Source: a virus
Length of the DNA stretch: 55,495 nucleotides
IMG/VR virus record: IMGVR_UViG_3300021474_000001
Location: 1-55,495 of that record
Reading direction: 5' to 3' (one strand)
Below the pieces are notes generated by a model. It made no database searches. It had not been told where the DNA came from and saw only the letters and a program-made list of their open reading frames with translations. Below are positions 1 through 6,887 of this stretch, one piece after another. The position numbers and the translations under genes are program-made. Every line of letters starts with the position of its first letter. Within the stretch, counting starts at the first letter, position 1.

Positions 1-127
1 GCGTGCGAGCCGGTCTTTCTCCGTGGTCGCATCCTCGAGGTCGCGCCGGAGCTTGCGGTTCTCATCTTCGAGGCGCTGAACGTCGCGGCGGTAGTCGTGC
101 GAGTCCGGCTCGACGGTCGGCCTAAGC
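1..127. repeat. Terminal direct repeat, left copy (circular overlap)
   Basis: The first 127 bases are identical to 55369-55495. The length equals a common maximum k-mer (127), so the simplest reading is a circular genome cut open by the assembler, with a unit length of 55,368 bp, rather than a biological terminal repeat. A gene reads through the join without a frame break, which supports circularity or circular permutation. Confidence 0.95.
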
Positions 128-147
128 AGCGATAGTTCATTCGCCAT
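1..147 (-). CDS. 5' part of junction-spanning coiled-coil/HTH protein
   Basis: This is the N-terminal part of a gene that continues at 55368 and ends at 55030. The ATG is at 147 and overlaps the stop of the upstream 58-aa gene. The 49 codons here encode a charged, Arg/Glu-rich helical segment (about residues 17-49) predicted to be a coiled coil. The frame joins exactly to the downstream part, giving 161 aa in total. See 55030-55495 for the C-terminal HTH. Confidence 0.8.
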   Translation of the reverse strand, partial: MANELSLLRPTVEPDSHDYRRDVQRLEDENRKLRRDLEDATTEKDRLAR

Positions 148-313
148 GTTTCGGCTCCTTGACCTTCATCAACTGCCCGTGACTGCGATTGCCGAGGTAA
201 GTCTCTACATGGAAGAGCGCAACGCCGTCATCATCAATGCTGTCGATCCCGATCTGCTGATCGTCTTCGATGCCCAACTCTTCGCAGCGCGCCTTAAATT
301 CCTTCCACGTCAT
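137..313 (-). CDS. Small acidic protein, 58 aa
   Basis: ATG at 313 overlaps the stop of the J-domain gene (ATGA), and its own stop overlaps the start of the next leftward gene, so it sits in an unbroken chain of translationally coupled genes. It begins MTWKEFKARCEELG and is rich in Asp and Glu in the middle (GIDSIDDDG). I do not recognise a family. A plausible reading is a small domain with one N-terminal helix followed by strands. Real coding is supported by position and coupling, not by homology. Confidence 0.65.
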   Translation of the reverse strand: MTWKEFKARCEELGIEDDQQIGIDSIDDDGVALFHVETYLGNRSHGQLMKVKEPKHGE

Positions 314-936
314 TGTCGGATTACCTCGTCGGCTTTGCCGTTGCTCTTATCCTCAATCGCGGTACGGAATCCTTGTAGCGACGCTTCCAGCATCCCCGGC
401 AGCCCCAACTCTTCGAGCTTACGCAGCGCGGCGATGGCGAGTTTGATCGCGTTCATGTTCCAGCGCGGCTCAGTGTAGAGGTCCAACGCCACCACGAACT
501 GATGGTTCCCGCTGACGTTCTTGACCCACGCTTTCGCGCGGTCGCGATGCTGGCCCATGAGGAGGTACTGATTCACGTCGCCGCCTTCGCGGTCGGGATG
601 ATACTGCATCGCCTTGCGTCGGTAGGCTTCGTCGATCTCCGCGAGTGTAGGGGCGGGATTATCGATCCCCAGCGCGGTCTGCCAGCTATAGTCCTCTTCG
701 CGCGACTTCGAGAAGTAGACGGCGACGCCGGGGTCGATGCGAGCCTGATCCCCTTCGTTGTAGGTCAGCAGGATTTCGGTCGCGCCGAGCTTGCGCAACT
801 GATCGACTAGGCCAGCGCGATACTCTGCGAGTTGCTTTTTCCAGACCCGCTTCGGCTCACGGTCTGCGATGAGCGTGCGGCGCGCCTTCTTGTCCCATTG
901 GACCGGATGCTTCTCTTCGACTCGGATGTTCTTCAT
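310..936 (-). CDS. J-domain (DnaJ-like) protein, 208 aa
   Basis: Residues about 85-140 carry a J-domain signature: a helix (AEIDEAYRRKAMQY), then the invariant HPD tripeptide at residues 113-115, then a third helix. J-domains stimulate the ATPase of Hsp70/DnaK and bring client proteins to it. The N-terminal 80 residues are basic and match nothing I know; no zinc-finger or G/F region is visible, so this is not a full DnaJ. It lies in the early recombination operon, overlapping its neighbours by 4 nt on both sides. It probably recruits host DnaK to a phage protein, for example to remodel a replication or recombination complex. Domain call is firm, role is inference. Confidence 0.8.
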   Translation of the reverse strand: MKNIRVEEKHPVQWDKKARRTLIADREPKRVWKKQLAEYRAGLVDQLRKLGATEILLTYNEGDQARIDPGVAVYFSKSREEDYSWQTALGIDNPAPTLAEIDEAYRRKAMQYHPDREGGDVNQYLLMGQHRDRAKAWVKNVSGNHQFVVALDLYTEPRWNMNAIKLAIAALRKLEELGLPGMLEASLQGFRTAIEDKSNGKADEVIRQ

Positions 937-1112
937 GCGTCAATCTCCACGGGCCAGTAGCGGCAGACGACGTTCAATTCGGTCGATAACTGCTGCGTGT
1001 GATCGACGCACAGGTTGAGTTGGACGTGATCCAGCAGGATGCAGAGGTGGGCGGGCGCTCCGCATTCGTCGCAGGTGATGTTGTGCTTGGGGTTCGCGCT
1101 ATCGAGTTTCAT
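933..1112 (-). CDS. Small zinc-ribbon-like protein, 59 aa
   Basis: The start is taken as ATG at 1112 because it overlaps the stop of the upstream nuclease gene (ATGA); a longer upstream frame is out of keeping with the operon. The protein has a CDECGAPAHLC segment (residues about 14-24) followed by CVDHTQQ and a last Cys, enough ligands for one zinc site. Small zinc knuckles of this kind are common in phage early operons. No specific function can be assigned. Confidence 0.7.
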   Translation of the reverse strand: MKLDSANPKHNITCDECGAPAHLCILLDHVQLNLCVDHTQQLSTELNVVCRYWPVEIDA

Positions 1113-1522
1113 TGATCCAGATACTCCTTCAGTGCTGTCTTTGCTTCCTGGAATCCTCTCGCGACGACGACCTTGTATCCGAGCGCGCGCAGATTGTCGT
1201 GCCAGTCCTCTTGCTCCTGAGATACGACGCCGCCTTTCTCGCGTTTGAGCTCGATGCGCAGACCGTGGTAAAGCGGGCATCCGCAGTTCTTCCGACCACC
1301 ACCGGGCATATCGACCAGGATGTCGGGCACGCCCTGCTTGTTGCCGGCGCGCTTCGCCTTCTTCGCGAGGCCGATCGAGAGACGGATTCCGTTCAGCGTC
1401 GAGAAGGCCATTCCGGCGCCGTCGAGCTGGCAGGTCGCGAGCCAGTTGAACACCTCGACTTGCTCGTCGTACTCCTTCGGGATAAAGGGCTTGGGCGCTG
1501 TCAAGCGGAACGCTTTAGCCAC
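1109..1522 (-). CDS. VRR-NUC family nuclease, 137 aa
   Basis: The protein matches the small stand-alone VRR-NUC nucleases of phages, a branch of the PD-(D/E)XK fold that cuts branched or Holliday-type DNA. Visible are GVPDIL (D67), then ELK (E91 and K93) and the following SQEQ (Q102/Q104), which form the metal-binding site, plus the C-terminal strand KVVVARG. Between D67 and E91 is an insertion with GGGRKNCGCP, two close Cys residues. It sits between the exonuclease/RecT genes and the J-domain gene, and likely resolves recombination or replication intermediates before packaging. Confidence 0.85.
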   Translation of the reverse strand: MAKAFRLTAPKPFIPKEYDEQVEVFNWLATCQLDGAGMAFSTLNGIRLSIGLAKKAKRAGNKQGVPDILVDMPGGGRKNCGCPLYHGLRIELKREKGGVVSQEQEDWHDNLRALGYKVVVARGFQEAKTALKEYLDQ

Positions 1523-2510
1523 GATTGCGCGTCTCCGGTTCTTTGGTAAACGTGGCGGGGAAGTCCCACAACCCTTTCGCGGAGGTCATGCGGCGCTTCA
1601 GTTCCCCTGGCTTGGGGTCGAAGAGGGCAAGAATATCTTCGGGATGCTTCGCGAGCCAAGCGACCACTAGCTCGGGCGAATGGAGTTCGCGAAATTTGTA
1701 CACAAAGGTAACGGTGACGCCCTGAACCTTACCGGCTGGTTCCTTCTCGTCAGGGAGCGCGACCGGGATGGGCGGGGCCTCTAGCACGGCATGGGCTTCT
1801 TCAATGTGCCCCTGCGCCTCCAGATGCGCGGCCTCTGCGAGACGCTGATCCTCCTGCGCCTTCCGAGCCTCTTCCTCGCGCTTGCGACGTTCCTCATCTG
1901 CGACGCGCCGGCGTTCCTGCTCCCACTTCGCCATCAGGCCCGAGCAGTAGCGACGCACTTCCTGGGCTGGGTCTGTGGCGGTCTTAAACATCCGCGACAA
2001 GAACCGATGCACGCCGTAGGCGTTCTCTACCGCCTTGCGAGCGTCGGATGCCTCGGCCGCGGCGAGAAACTTTTTCGCGTCGTCGTCGAGTTCCTTTGCC
2101 GTTTCGACGACCATTCGGGTCAGCGGCTTGCCTACGAGTTCCTTCTGACGGGCGAGCAAACCGCCAAGCGTCGTCTCAAGCGGCGCGAACATCGGGCGTG
2201 CGGTGACTTCGGTCGTGGGTAGCTGAGTCTCGGGCATCGGGGCATCTCCATGATTGTTAGCGGGGTGAGTGCGGACAGGTGGGGGGAGAGACCCATCCGC
2301 ACTCCTTGGACCGCCAGAGCCATCGAGCGGCACCCCTGTTTCACCCTTTCGTAAAGCACACACGCATCGGGTCAGCCAATCGTACCGAGGGTCTGAGCCG
2401 ATGTAGCCGCCACAAGTCGCGCACTTGTCGGTTTCAGGGACAGGCGGGAGTTGACGGCGTTCTTCGCGCAGATCCAACGCTGCCTGTCGGGATTTGCTGA
2501 GAGGACTCAT
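1515..2510 (-). CDS. Coiled-coil protein of the recombination operon, 331 aa
   Basis: I choose the ATG at 2510 (protein begins MSPLSKSRQAALDLREER) since it overlaps the exonuclease stop; a GTG at 2567 would add 19 residues inside that gene. The N-terminal part has CATCGG and CVC, a possible zinc knuckle. The centre (about residues 195-245) is a long Arg/Glu/Lys-rich coiled coil with EERRKREEEARKAQEDQR. Proteins of this layout often sit beside RecT in phages, possibly as single-strand-DNA or nuclease accessory factors, but I know no defined activity. Overlaps the VRR-NUC gene by 8 nt. Confidence 0.7.
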   Translation of the reverse strand: MSPLSKSRQAALDLREERRQLPPVPETDKCATCGGYIGSDPRYDWLTRCVCALRKGETGVPLDGSGGPRSADGSLPPPVRTHPANNHGDAPMPETQLPTTEVTARPMFAPLETTLGGLLARQKELVGKPLTRMVVETAKELDDDAKKFLAAAEASDARKAVENAYGVHRFLSRMFKTATDPAQEVRRYCSGLMAKWEQERRRVADEERRKREEEARKAQEDQRLAEAAHLEAQGHIEEAHAVLEAPPIPVALPDEKEPAGKVQGVTVTFVYKFRELHSPELVVAWLAKHPEDILALFDPKPGELKRRMTSAKGLWDFPATFTKEPETRNRG

Positions 2511-3106
2511 GCTCCTAATCCTTGGAACTTCGCGCGTATCCAATGAGCGCGCACGAGAATCGTCCACTCATCGAAGTCGCGCGGATCGTTGAAGTAGTGG
2601 AGTTTGAAATCTCCGCGAGTTAGCTGCAGCCCGACGCGGATCGATCGCGGCATTCCCATTGAGCGCTGGGCCGATTCGTAACTCGCGAGCTGTAGCGGGG
2701 TGACAGGAGGAAAGCCGCCGCTCTTTACATCGAGCGTGGCGCGCACCTCGCTGCCGTGACCATCGCAGAGCATCACGGTCTGATCGGGATGCCCGACGTA
2801 GCGCTCTGCCTTGTTCACAACTTCGTAGGCGCACTGAATGAGCTTGACCTTGTGGCGCAGCAGGAATTCTCGGTAGCCTTCGAGGAACGGCATGCAGCAG
2901 GCTTCGTGAGACTTCCAACCGTCGCCCAGGGTCTTGCCCATCGCCAGCAGATTGCAGCCGCCATCGACGAACCGGCCGCGCTGCGCTGAGTTCTTGCACT
3001 CGTACTCTGCGGGCTGGGTGGCGTCGGCGTGGTGATACCAACGCTCGGCGTCGCCGTAGAGACCGGCATCCTTGAGCACAGTCGTGGTCGAGGGCCAGTT
3101 GTTCAT
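2507..3106 (-). CDS. PD-(D/E)XK exonuclease, probable RecT partner, 199 aa
   Basis: The start is set at ATG 3106, where it overlaps the stop of the upstream gene (ATGA). The core reads RATLDVKSGG, then TPLQLASYESA about 10 residues later: the Asp, Lys and Gln/Tyr arrangement of RecB/Cas4-type nucleases (PD-(D/E)XK motifs II, III and IV). Cys residues in the N-terminal half (ECKNS, GGCN, ACCM, QCAY) are suggestive but spaced unlike a Cas4 iron-sulfur site. Next to recT it most likely resects double-strand ends to give 3' tails for annealing, like lambda Exo/Bet or RecE/RecT. Exact cofactor and polarity are unknown. Confidence 0.75.
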   Translation of the reverse strand: MNNWPSTTTVLKDAGLYGDAERWYHHADATQPAEYECKNSAQRGRFVDGGCNLLAMGKTLGDGWKSHEACCMPFLEGYREFLLRHKVKLIQCAYEVVNKAERYVGHPDQTVMLCDGHGSEVRATLDVKSGGFPPVTPLQLASYESAQRSMGMPRSIRVGLQLTRGDFKLHYFNDPRDFDEWTILVRAHWIRAKFQGLGA

Positions 3107-3372
3107 AGTTTCGCCTCTGCCCACAGCCATTCGAGTTCTTTCAAAGACTGATAATGAGGTTCGATGCCGTCCCTGACCAACTTCTCGCGAACGGCTTGCT
3201 CTACGTACTTGAGGTCATCGCCAGCGGTTCTGAACCCTTCGGGATACCGTGACGCTGGGCATTTCTCGCAAAAGCCGTCGCAGCAACGGGACGCTTCGGG
3301 GTCGCGAGAATGCCATGCGAGCGAGATAATCGCGCAAGCAATCTCCATCGCTTTGAGCCTGTTGCGGATCAT
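3103..3372 (-). CDS. Unknown Cys-containing protein, 89 aa
   Basis: It lies between recT and the exonuclease gene with ATGA overlaps on both sides. The middle has CCDGFCEKCPAS (four Cys in about 9 residues), which could bind a metal or form a small redox centre; the C-terminal half is helical and ends LEWLWAEAKL. No family recognised. Its position inside the recombination pair suggests an accessory role. Confidence 0.65.
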   Translation of the reverse strand: MIRNRLKAMEIACAIISLAWHSRDPEASRCCDGFCEKCPASRYPEGFRTAGDDLKYVEQAVREKLVRDGIEPHYQSLKELEWLWAEAKL

Positions 3373-4322
3373 CCCGCCAACTCCGACTGCATCGCGCTGG
3401 TCAGCGGCTCGATCTGACTGAGCCTCAACTTGACCAAATCGTCAACGCTGAAATTCTTTTCGAGGAAGGGAGCGAGAGCGCTGCGCTTGCCGCCGAGACT
3501 GATCCATTGGTCGAAGAGGTCGTCAACCTCGCCCGTCGAGAGCGGACGATCTTCTTTGGGTGGTATCTCGGGCTGGACGCGGCGGGGCGTAGGGGCCTTG
3601 GTCCCGTCCGATGCGTCGGGGATTTCGGGCTGTACCTCAACTTCGCCGGCATCTCGCGCGGTTGTGGCGAACGTCAGGTCGAGGCGAGCCGCCTCATCGT
3701 CTTTCATCAAGCCGCGACGGTCGCCCTGCAGGCGCTTGGCATGCCGCCGGATGACGGATTTGCGGATCATCTCGCCCTCGAAGTACTGCCACGCGGGGGA
3801 GGGCTTGTTGCCAGAGATTCGGAGCGCGGCTTTCTTGATGGCGTCGATGTCGTCGAGGTCCATAATCTCGAAATCTTTGTAGCCCCCAGGCATCACGGCG
3901 ACTGAGTAGACGTGCGTGATCTTGCCTCGCTTCTCTTTCGCGGGGTAGTGGGTGATCTTCGGGTCGGTGCCGAGTTCGGCCTCGAAGCGATCGTCTTCGC
4001 GGACGAGATTGGCAGTCATCTGAACGACGCAACCAGCTTGGACGAGCCGGAATACCATCCCTCGCCAGCCGATCTGCAACTGCGCTTCGTTCTTGTAGGG
4101 GATGATGTAGCAGTGCTGATCGACGGTGCCGAGTTCGAGACCGCACTGTGCGGCTTTGAGCACGCAGTCGAAAAGGGATTGTGGCGTGCAGGAGCGGAGT
4201 TGAGGGTTGCGCTCGACTTCGCGAGCGAGAATGAAGAATCGCTCGGGCGTGAGGTACTTGGGGAGCAGGGCGCGGATTTCGTCGGCGCGCGTGTCGATTA
4301 GGGTCAGGAATGTGTCAGCCAT
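3369..4322 (-). CDS. recT: RecT-family single-strand annealing protein, 317 aa
   Basis: Start is the ATG at 4322 (protein begins MADTFLTLIDTRADEIRALL); an in-frame extension to 4490 exists but is the displaced frame of the duplicated upstream gene. The hallmark RecT block follows: a helix, LTPERF, then CTPQSLFDCVLKAAQCGLEL, then GTVDQHCYIIPY and LQIGWRGMV, all near the family's usual positions. The C-terminal third is acidic and Pro-rich and probably binds partners. RecT anneals complementary single strands; with the exonuclease next door it forms a recombination or replication-restart system. It overlaps the gene above by 8 nt. Confidence 0.92.
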   Translation of the reverse strand: MADTFLTLIDTRADEIRALLPKYLTPERFFILAREVERNPQLRSCTPQSLFDCVLKAAQCGLELGTVDQHCYIIPYKNEAQLQIGWRGMVFRLVQAGCVVQMTANLVREDDRFEAELGTDPKITHYPAKEKRGKITHVYSVAVMPGGYKDFEIMDLDDIDAIKKAALRISGNKPSPAWQYFEGEMIRKSVIRRHAKRLQGDRRGLMKDDEAARLDLTFATTARDAGEVEVQPEIPDASDGTKAPTPRRVQPEIPPKEDRPLSTGEVDDLFDQWISLGGKRSALAPFLEKNFSVDDLVKLRLSQIEPLTSAMQSELAG

Positions 4323-4611
4323 TGGCAAACTCCTTATCCATCGTGAAGCGAACGCAGTAAGCGATCTGGCCTTCGAGGGTGCGAAACTGATCATCGGCCT
4401 GCGACTTCGCCCATTTCGCGACTTCGCCCATTTCGCGACTTCGCCACTCAGGGTGACAGATACGGTGACGGAGCGGCCGCGGCGCTTCACGCCGGTCTTG
4501 CGCTCGCGCTTCTGCTTCGCCGGTCTTGCGCTCGCGCTTCTGCTTCGCCGGTTTCTGCAACCCGTCGTCGTTCTGCCTCTGCGCCGTGTTCTCTGAGGGT
4601 AGCTGACTCAT
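4315..4611 (-). CDS. Ribbon-helix-helix-like protein altered by two tandem duplications, 98 aa
   Basis: The open frame contains two tandem duplications, 28 bp (4493-4548) and 17 bp (4401-4434 plus a partial third copy). Each alone would shift the frame; together they add 45 bp and restore it. Removing one copy of each predicts an 83-aa protein whose centre reads RSVTVSVTLSGEVAKW, a beta strand then helix as in ribbon-helix-helix repressors. In the present frame that centre is replaced by an unrelated Arg-rich segment, so the DNA-binding strand is probably lost. N- and C-terminal parts stay in the original frame. Function before the change: probable DNA binding; now uncertain. An assembly artefact cannot be excluded. 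Confidence 0.6.
   Translation of the reverse strand: MSQLPSENTAQRQNDDGLQKPAKQKRERKTGEAEARAQDRREAPRPLRHRICHPEWRSREMGEVAKWAKSQADDQFRTLEGQIAYCVRFTMDKEFANG
4401..4446. repeat. 17-bp tandem duplication (2.7 copies)
   Basis: The unit gcgacttcgcccatttc occurs at 4401-4417 and 4418-4434, with a 12-bp partial copy at 4435-4446. It lies in the coding sequence of the 98-aa leftward gene and is not a multiple of three, so it shifts the frame by two. Confidence 0.9.
4493..4548. repeat. 28-bp tandem duplication (2 copies)
   Basis: Two identical 28-bp units, 4493-4520 and 4521-4548, each starting cggtcttgcgctcgcg. They lie in the same gene as the 17-bp repeat. 28 is not a multiple of three; the shift is compensated by the 17-bp repeat downstream in the gene. 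Confidence 0.92.
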
Positions 4612-4787
4612 CGTTTCTCCTTGCCGTTGGTTAGCGAGCGCAGATTGGATGCGAGGCCGCGATCCTTGAGCAGCGCCGACGCCACGAGCACGCTTGCGGT
4701 GACGTTGCGCCGGATCGCTTCCATGCGGATCGCCTGAATCCAGTCACGCTCAAGATAGACTGTAAATCGAACCGTTGATTTCGCCAT
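4608..4787 (-). CDS. Ribbon-helix-helix DNA-binding protein, 59 aa, first gene of leftward operon
   Basis: ATG at 4787 gives MAKSTVRFTVYLERDWIQAI, a typical ribbon-helix-helix (Arc/MetJ/CopG) layout: a strand with alternating residues (TVRFTVYL), helix A (about 14-26), then helix B (NVTASVLVASALL). The basic C-terminus ends NGKEKR. As first gene after the leftward promoter it could autoregulate through the palindrome at 4793-4802. No Shine-Dalgarno is seen and the predicted transcript starts at the ATG, so translation may be leaderless. Overlaps the next gene by ATGA. Confidence 0.75.
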   Translation of the reverse strand: MAKSTVRFTVYLERDWIQAIRMEAIRRNVTASVLVASALLKDRGLASNLRSLTNGKEKR

Positions 4788-4794
4788 GACGCGC

Positions 4795-4823
4795 AATATT
4801 GCAAATCGCGCGCACCATGTCAA
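4795..4823 (-). promoter_or_regulatory. Sigma70-type promoter for leftward early operon, with operator-like palindrome
   Basis: On the minus strand a perfect -35 TTGACA (4823-4818) is followed by a 17-nt spacer and AATATT (4800-4795; 4 of 6 match). A 10-bp palindrome gcaatattgc (4793-4802) covers the -10. Transcription should begin about 4788-4787, at or next to the ATG at 4787, so the first gene would be leaderless. Confidence 0.7.
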
Positions 4824-4841
4824 CAGGTCACCTAATCACGT

Positions 4842-4974
4842 CTATCCACAGACGCGCTTGCAATCGTAAATCAGAAAGCGTACAACACACTTCGCTGAGG
4901 CCGGGTGTTCGAGGTGGAAAGGCCCCACCACCCCTGACCACTCGACCCCGGTGCTCGGCAAATCTCGGTGGTGG
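4842..4974. other. Divergent control region: near-consensus DnaA box, weak rightward promoter, RBS-masking inverted repeat
   Basis: Three elements lie here. ctatccaca at 4842-4850 matches the DnaA box TTATCCACA at 8 of 9, but this can occur by chance. TTGCAA (4858-4863), 17 nt, TACAAC (4881-4886) is a weak rightward promoter (4 of 6 in each box). ccaccacc (4925-4932) can pair with ggtggtgg (4967-4974), which covers part of the GGAG ribosome-binding site (4973-4976) of the helicase gene, so the leader could mask its own start. Confidence 0.4.
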
Positions 4975-4983
4975 AGCGGTGCA

Positions 4984-6735
4984 TTGGACTTAGATGAACG
5001 CGCAGAGAAGCTCAAATCAGTAAAATGGAGAACAGACCGCACAGCGTTCACGGCGGATTGCCCCCTCTCTAACGGGACGGTTCATCGGATTGCGGTCAGT
5101 AGCCTCAAGACGAAATGTCTTGGGGGTTGCGCTGACGATGCAGTCGGGAAGTTCTTTCTGAACGGCAGTGCAGTTTCTTCGACCTCAATTGAGGAGCCAA
5201 AACGCGCACCGGCCACGAAACCCCGCCAGTTGCCAGCTCCGCAGCAATCCCGAATTGACGACATCCTGCGCAGAGTCCCGCCGCAGAACCTCGAGGCCGA
5301 GCAATCGGTGCTGGGCGCCGTGCTGCTCGACAACGACGCGATCGAGGAGGCGAATCGGATACTCAAGCCGGAGGATTTTTACAGGGAGTCGCACCGCGAG
5401 ATTTTCAAGGCGATGCGGACGCTCTGGCGGGATAAGGTGCCGATCGATGCGGTGACGCTTTCAACCGAACTCAAGGGGAAGCTAGAACACATCGGGGGAC
5501 CAGCGTACCTCGCGGAATTGGCGGTCGTCGTACCGACTGCACAGAACGTGGCCCACTACTCGAACATCGTCAAGAGCAAGGCGATCACACGGCAGATCGC
5601 GACGCACGCTACGCAGCTAGCCTCTGCGGCTTACGAGGGAGTCAGCGCGTCGGCGCTGATCGGCGAGACGGAACGACTACTAGCCCCCTTCCAAGCGCTC
5701 GAACTCACCCCGTCCGACCTTCCGCAACTGACAAAATCATCGGTCGAGATATTCGATTGGGGTCAGATGCGCGTGCGGCGCGCAGAGCATATTCGCGATT
5801 GGGCGGTCGAGGGAATGCTGGCGCGGCGGGAAACATCATCATGGAGCGGCAAGGTCGAGGCCGGCAAGACGACCCTGATGCGCGAGTTGACGATGGCGGT
5901 TATCCGCGGCGAACCGTTCCTCGGGCGCCAGACCGTCAAGGGGCGGGTATTTTACGCGATGCTCGACGCGGACGGCGAGGACGTCACCTACGACGAGTTT
6001 GCGAAGCTCGGGTTTACCGACGCGGACGCGGCGTGGTGTAAATTCATGTTCGAGCCGAATATGGCCCAGATCGAGAACGGGCTTGAGCAATTTGTTAAGG
6101 TGCTCAAGGATTTCGAGCCAACGCTGGTAATCATCGACCCATACCCACGGCTGAAGGCGATCGAGGATTTCCACAGCTACACGAACACATACCTGATGGG
6201 GATGCTGTCGGAGATTGCCAAGACCATCAACGCGCACCTGGCGCTCCCGGGTCACATACCACGCGGCCGCAGCGACGATGACGACGTGGCGACTGCCGGC
6301 TTTGGTAGCATCTCCTTCAGCGGCGGCGTCAACGCGCGGTTCGTCGTGACGAATCGGAACGGCATCCATACGGTGAGATCGTCGAAGGGCAAGGCGGCGG
6401 GTTTCGTGCCGTTCGACGCCGAATATGTGCTGAGCCTCGACGCCGATACGAGCCGCGTTGTATTAGGAGAACCGTTCTCATGGAAGGATAAGGGACGCGC
6501 GGCCGCGGACCCTGTGGCGGCGTTCCTGGCGGCGAATAACGATCGGCCTTTTGACCTCGCCAGCCTCGCCCGGGAGATCCATCTTCAGAAGTCGGTCGTG
6601 CGGACGGCGCTCGGCAATCTCTTCAACGAGGGACGCATCCGGCGCGAGGGCGAGGGGCTGAAGCGGTCGCCGTTCATCTACGCGAGCAAGACCTACGACG
6701 GCGTTCTGACGCTGGCCGAAGTGAAGCGGGAATAG
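4984..6735 (+). CDS. Replicative helicase: DnaB N-terminal domain fused to RepA-like RecA-type ATPase, 583 aa
   Basis: I prefer the TTG at 4984, 7 nt after GGAG; a GTG at 4951 is in frame without a good RBS. Residues about 1-65 look like a primase-type zinc region (CPLSNGTVHRI, then CLGGC). Residues about 95-205 are a DnaB N-terminal domain (PPQNLEAEQSVLGAVLLD). The RecA-like ATPase has Walker A GKVEAGKT (about 288-295) and Walker B LVIIDP (about 380), closer to RepA-type hexameric helicases than to true DnaB. The last 60 residues form a winged-helix (DLASLAREIHLQKSVVRTAL). It should unwind DNA at the phage origin; no primase catalytic domain or polymerase is encoded. An iteron-like array follows directly. 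Confidence 0.85.
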   Translation: MDLDERAEKLKSVKWRTDRTAFTADCPLSNGTVHRIAVSSLKTKCLGGCADDAVGKFFLNGSAVSSTSIEEPKRAPATKPRQLPAPQQSRIDDILRRVPPQNLEAEQSVLGAVLLDNDAIEEANRILKPEDFYRESHREIFKAMRTLWRDKVPIDAVTLSTELKGKLEHIGGPAYLAELAVVVPTAQNVAHYSNIVKSKAITRQIATHATQLASAAYEGVSASALIGETERLLAPFQALELTPSDLPQLTKSSVEIFDWGQMRVRRAEHIRDWAVEGMLARRETSSWSGKVEAGKTTLMRELTMAVIRGEPFLGRQTVKGRVFYAMLDADGEDVTYDEFAKLGFTDADAAWCKFMFEPNMAQIENGLEQFVKVLKDFEPTLVIIDPYPRLKAIEDFHSYTNTYLMGMLSEIAKTINAHLALPGHIPRGRSDDDDVATAGFGSISFSGGVNARFVVTNRNGIHTVRSSKGKAAGFVPFDAEYVLSLDADTSRVVLGEPFSWKDKGRAAADPVAAFLAANNDRPFDLASLAREIHLQKSVVRTALGNLFNEGRIRREGEGLKRSPFIYASKTYDGVLTLAEVKRE

Positions 6736-6745
6736 GCGGTTTTGC

Positions 6746-6887
6746 TAGGTTTCAAACCTACCACGAAAAAAAGGTAGGTTTCAGAATCACCTAAACCTAG
6801 CATTTTGAGAAAAAAGAATTGAAATAGCGAGATGTTTTTGGAGCGGAAATGATAGGTTTAGCAAATCAAAACCATAGGTTAAACCTA
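6746..6887. repeat. Iteron-like array of TAGGTTT / AAACCTA (six half-sites)
   Basis: Six half-sites lie within 142 bp: TAGGTTT at 6746, AAACCTA at 6754, TAGGTTT at 6775, AAACCTA at 6793, TAGGTTT at 6853 and the pair TAGGTT-A-AACCTA at 6875-6887. Two pairs form near-perfect dyads (6746-6760, 6875-6887). The block is the most AT-rich stretch of the window, follows the helicase stop and runs into the next gene. It fits a replication origin bound by an initiator, or an operator cluster. Confidence 0.65.

Noticed and set aside
1-127. Biological terminal direct repeat (T7-like)
   Set aside because: Length equals a standard assembler k-mer and a gene reads through it; an overlap artefact is simpler.
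3369-4490. RecT with a 56-residue N-terminal extension
   Set aside because: The extension is the displaced frame of the duplicated upstream gene; ATG 4322 matches the usual RecT start.
4401-4548. CRISPR-like array
   Set aside because: Tandem units without spacers and inside a gene; no CRISPR array was seen anywhere in the window.
4842-4850. Single DnaA box as proof of an origin
   Set aside because: One 8-of-9 match is expected by chance several times in 55 kb; I treat it only as a weak hint.
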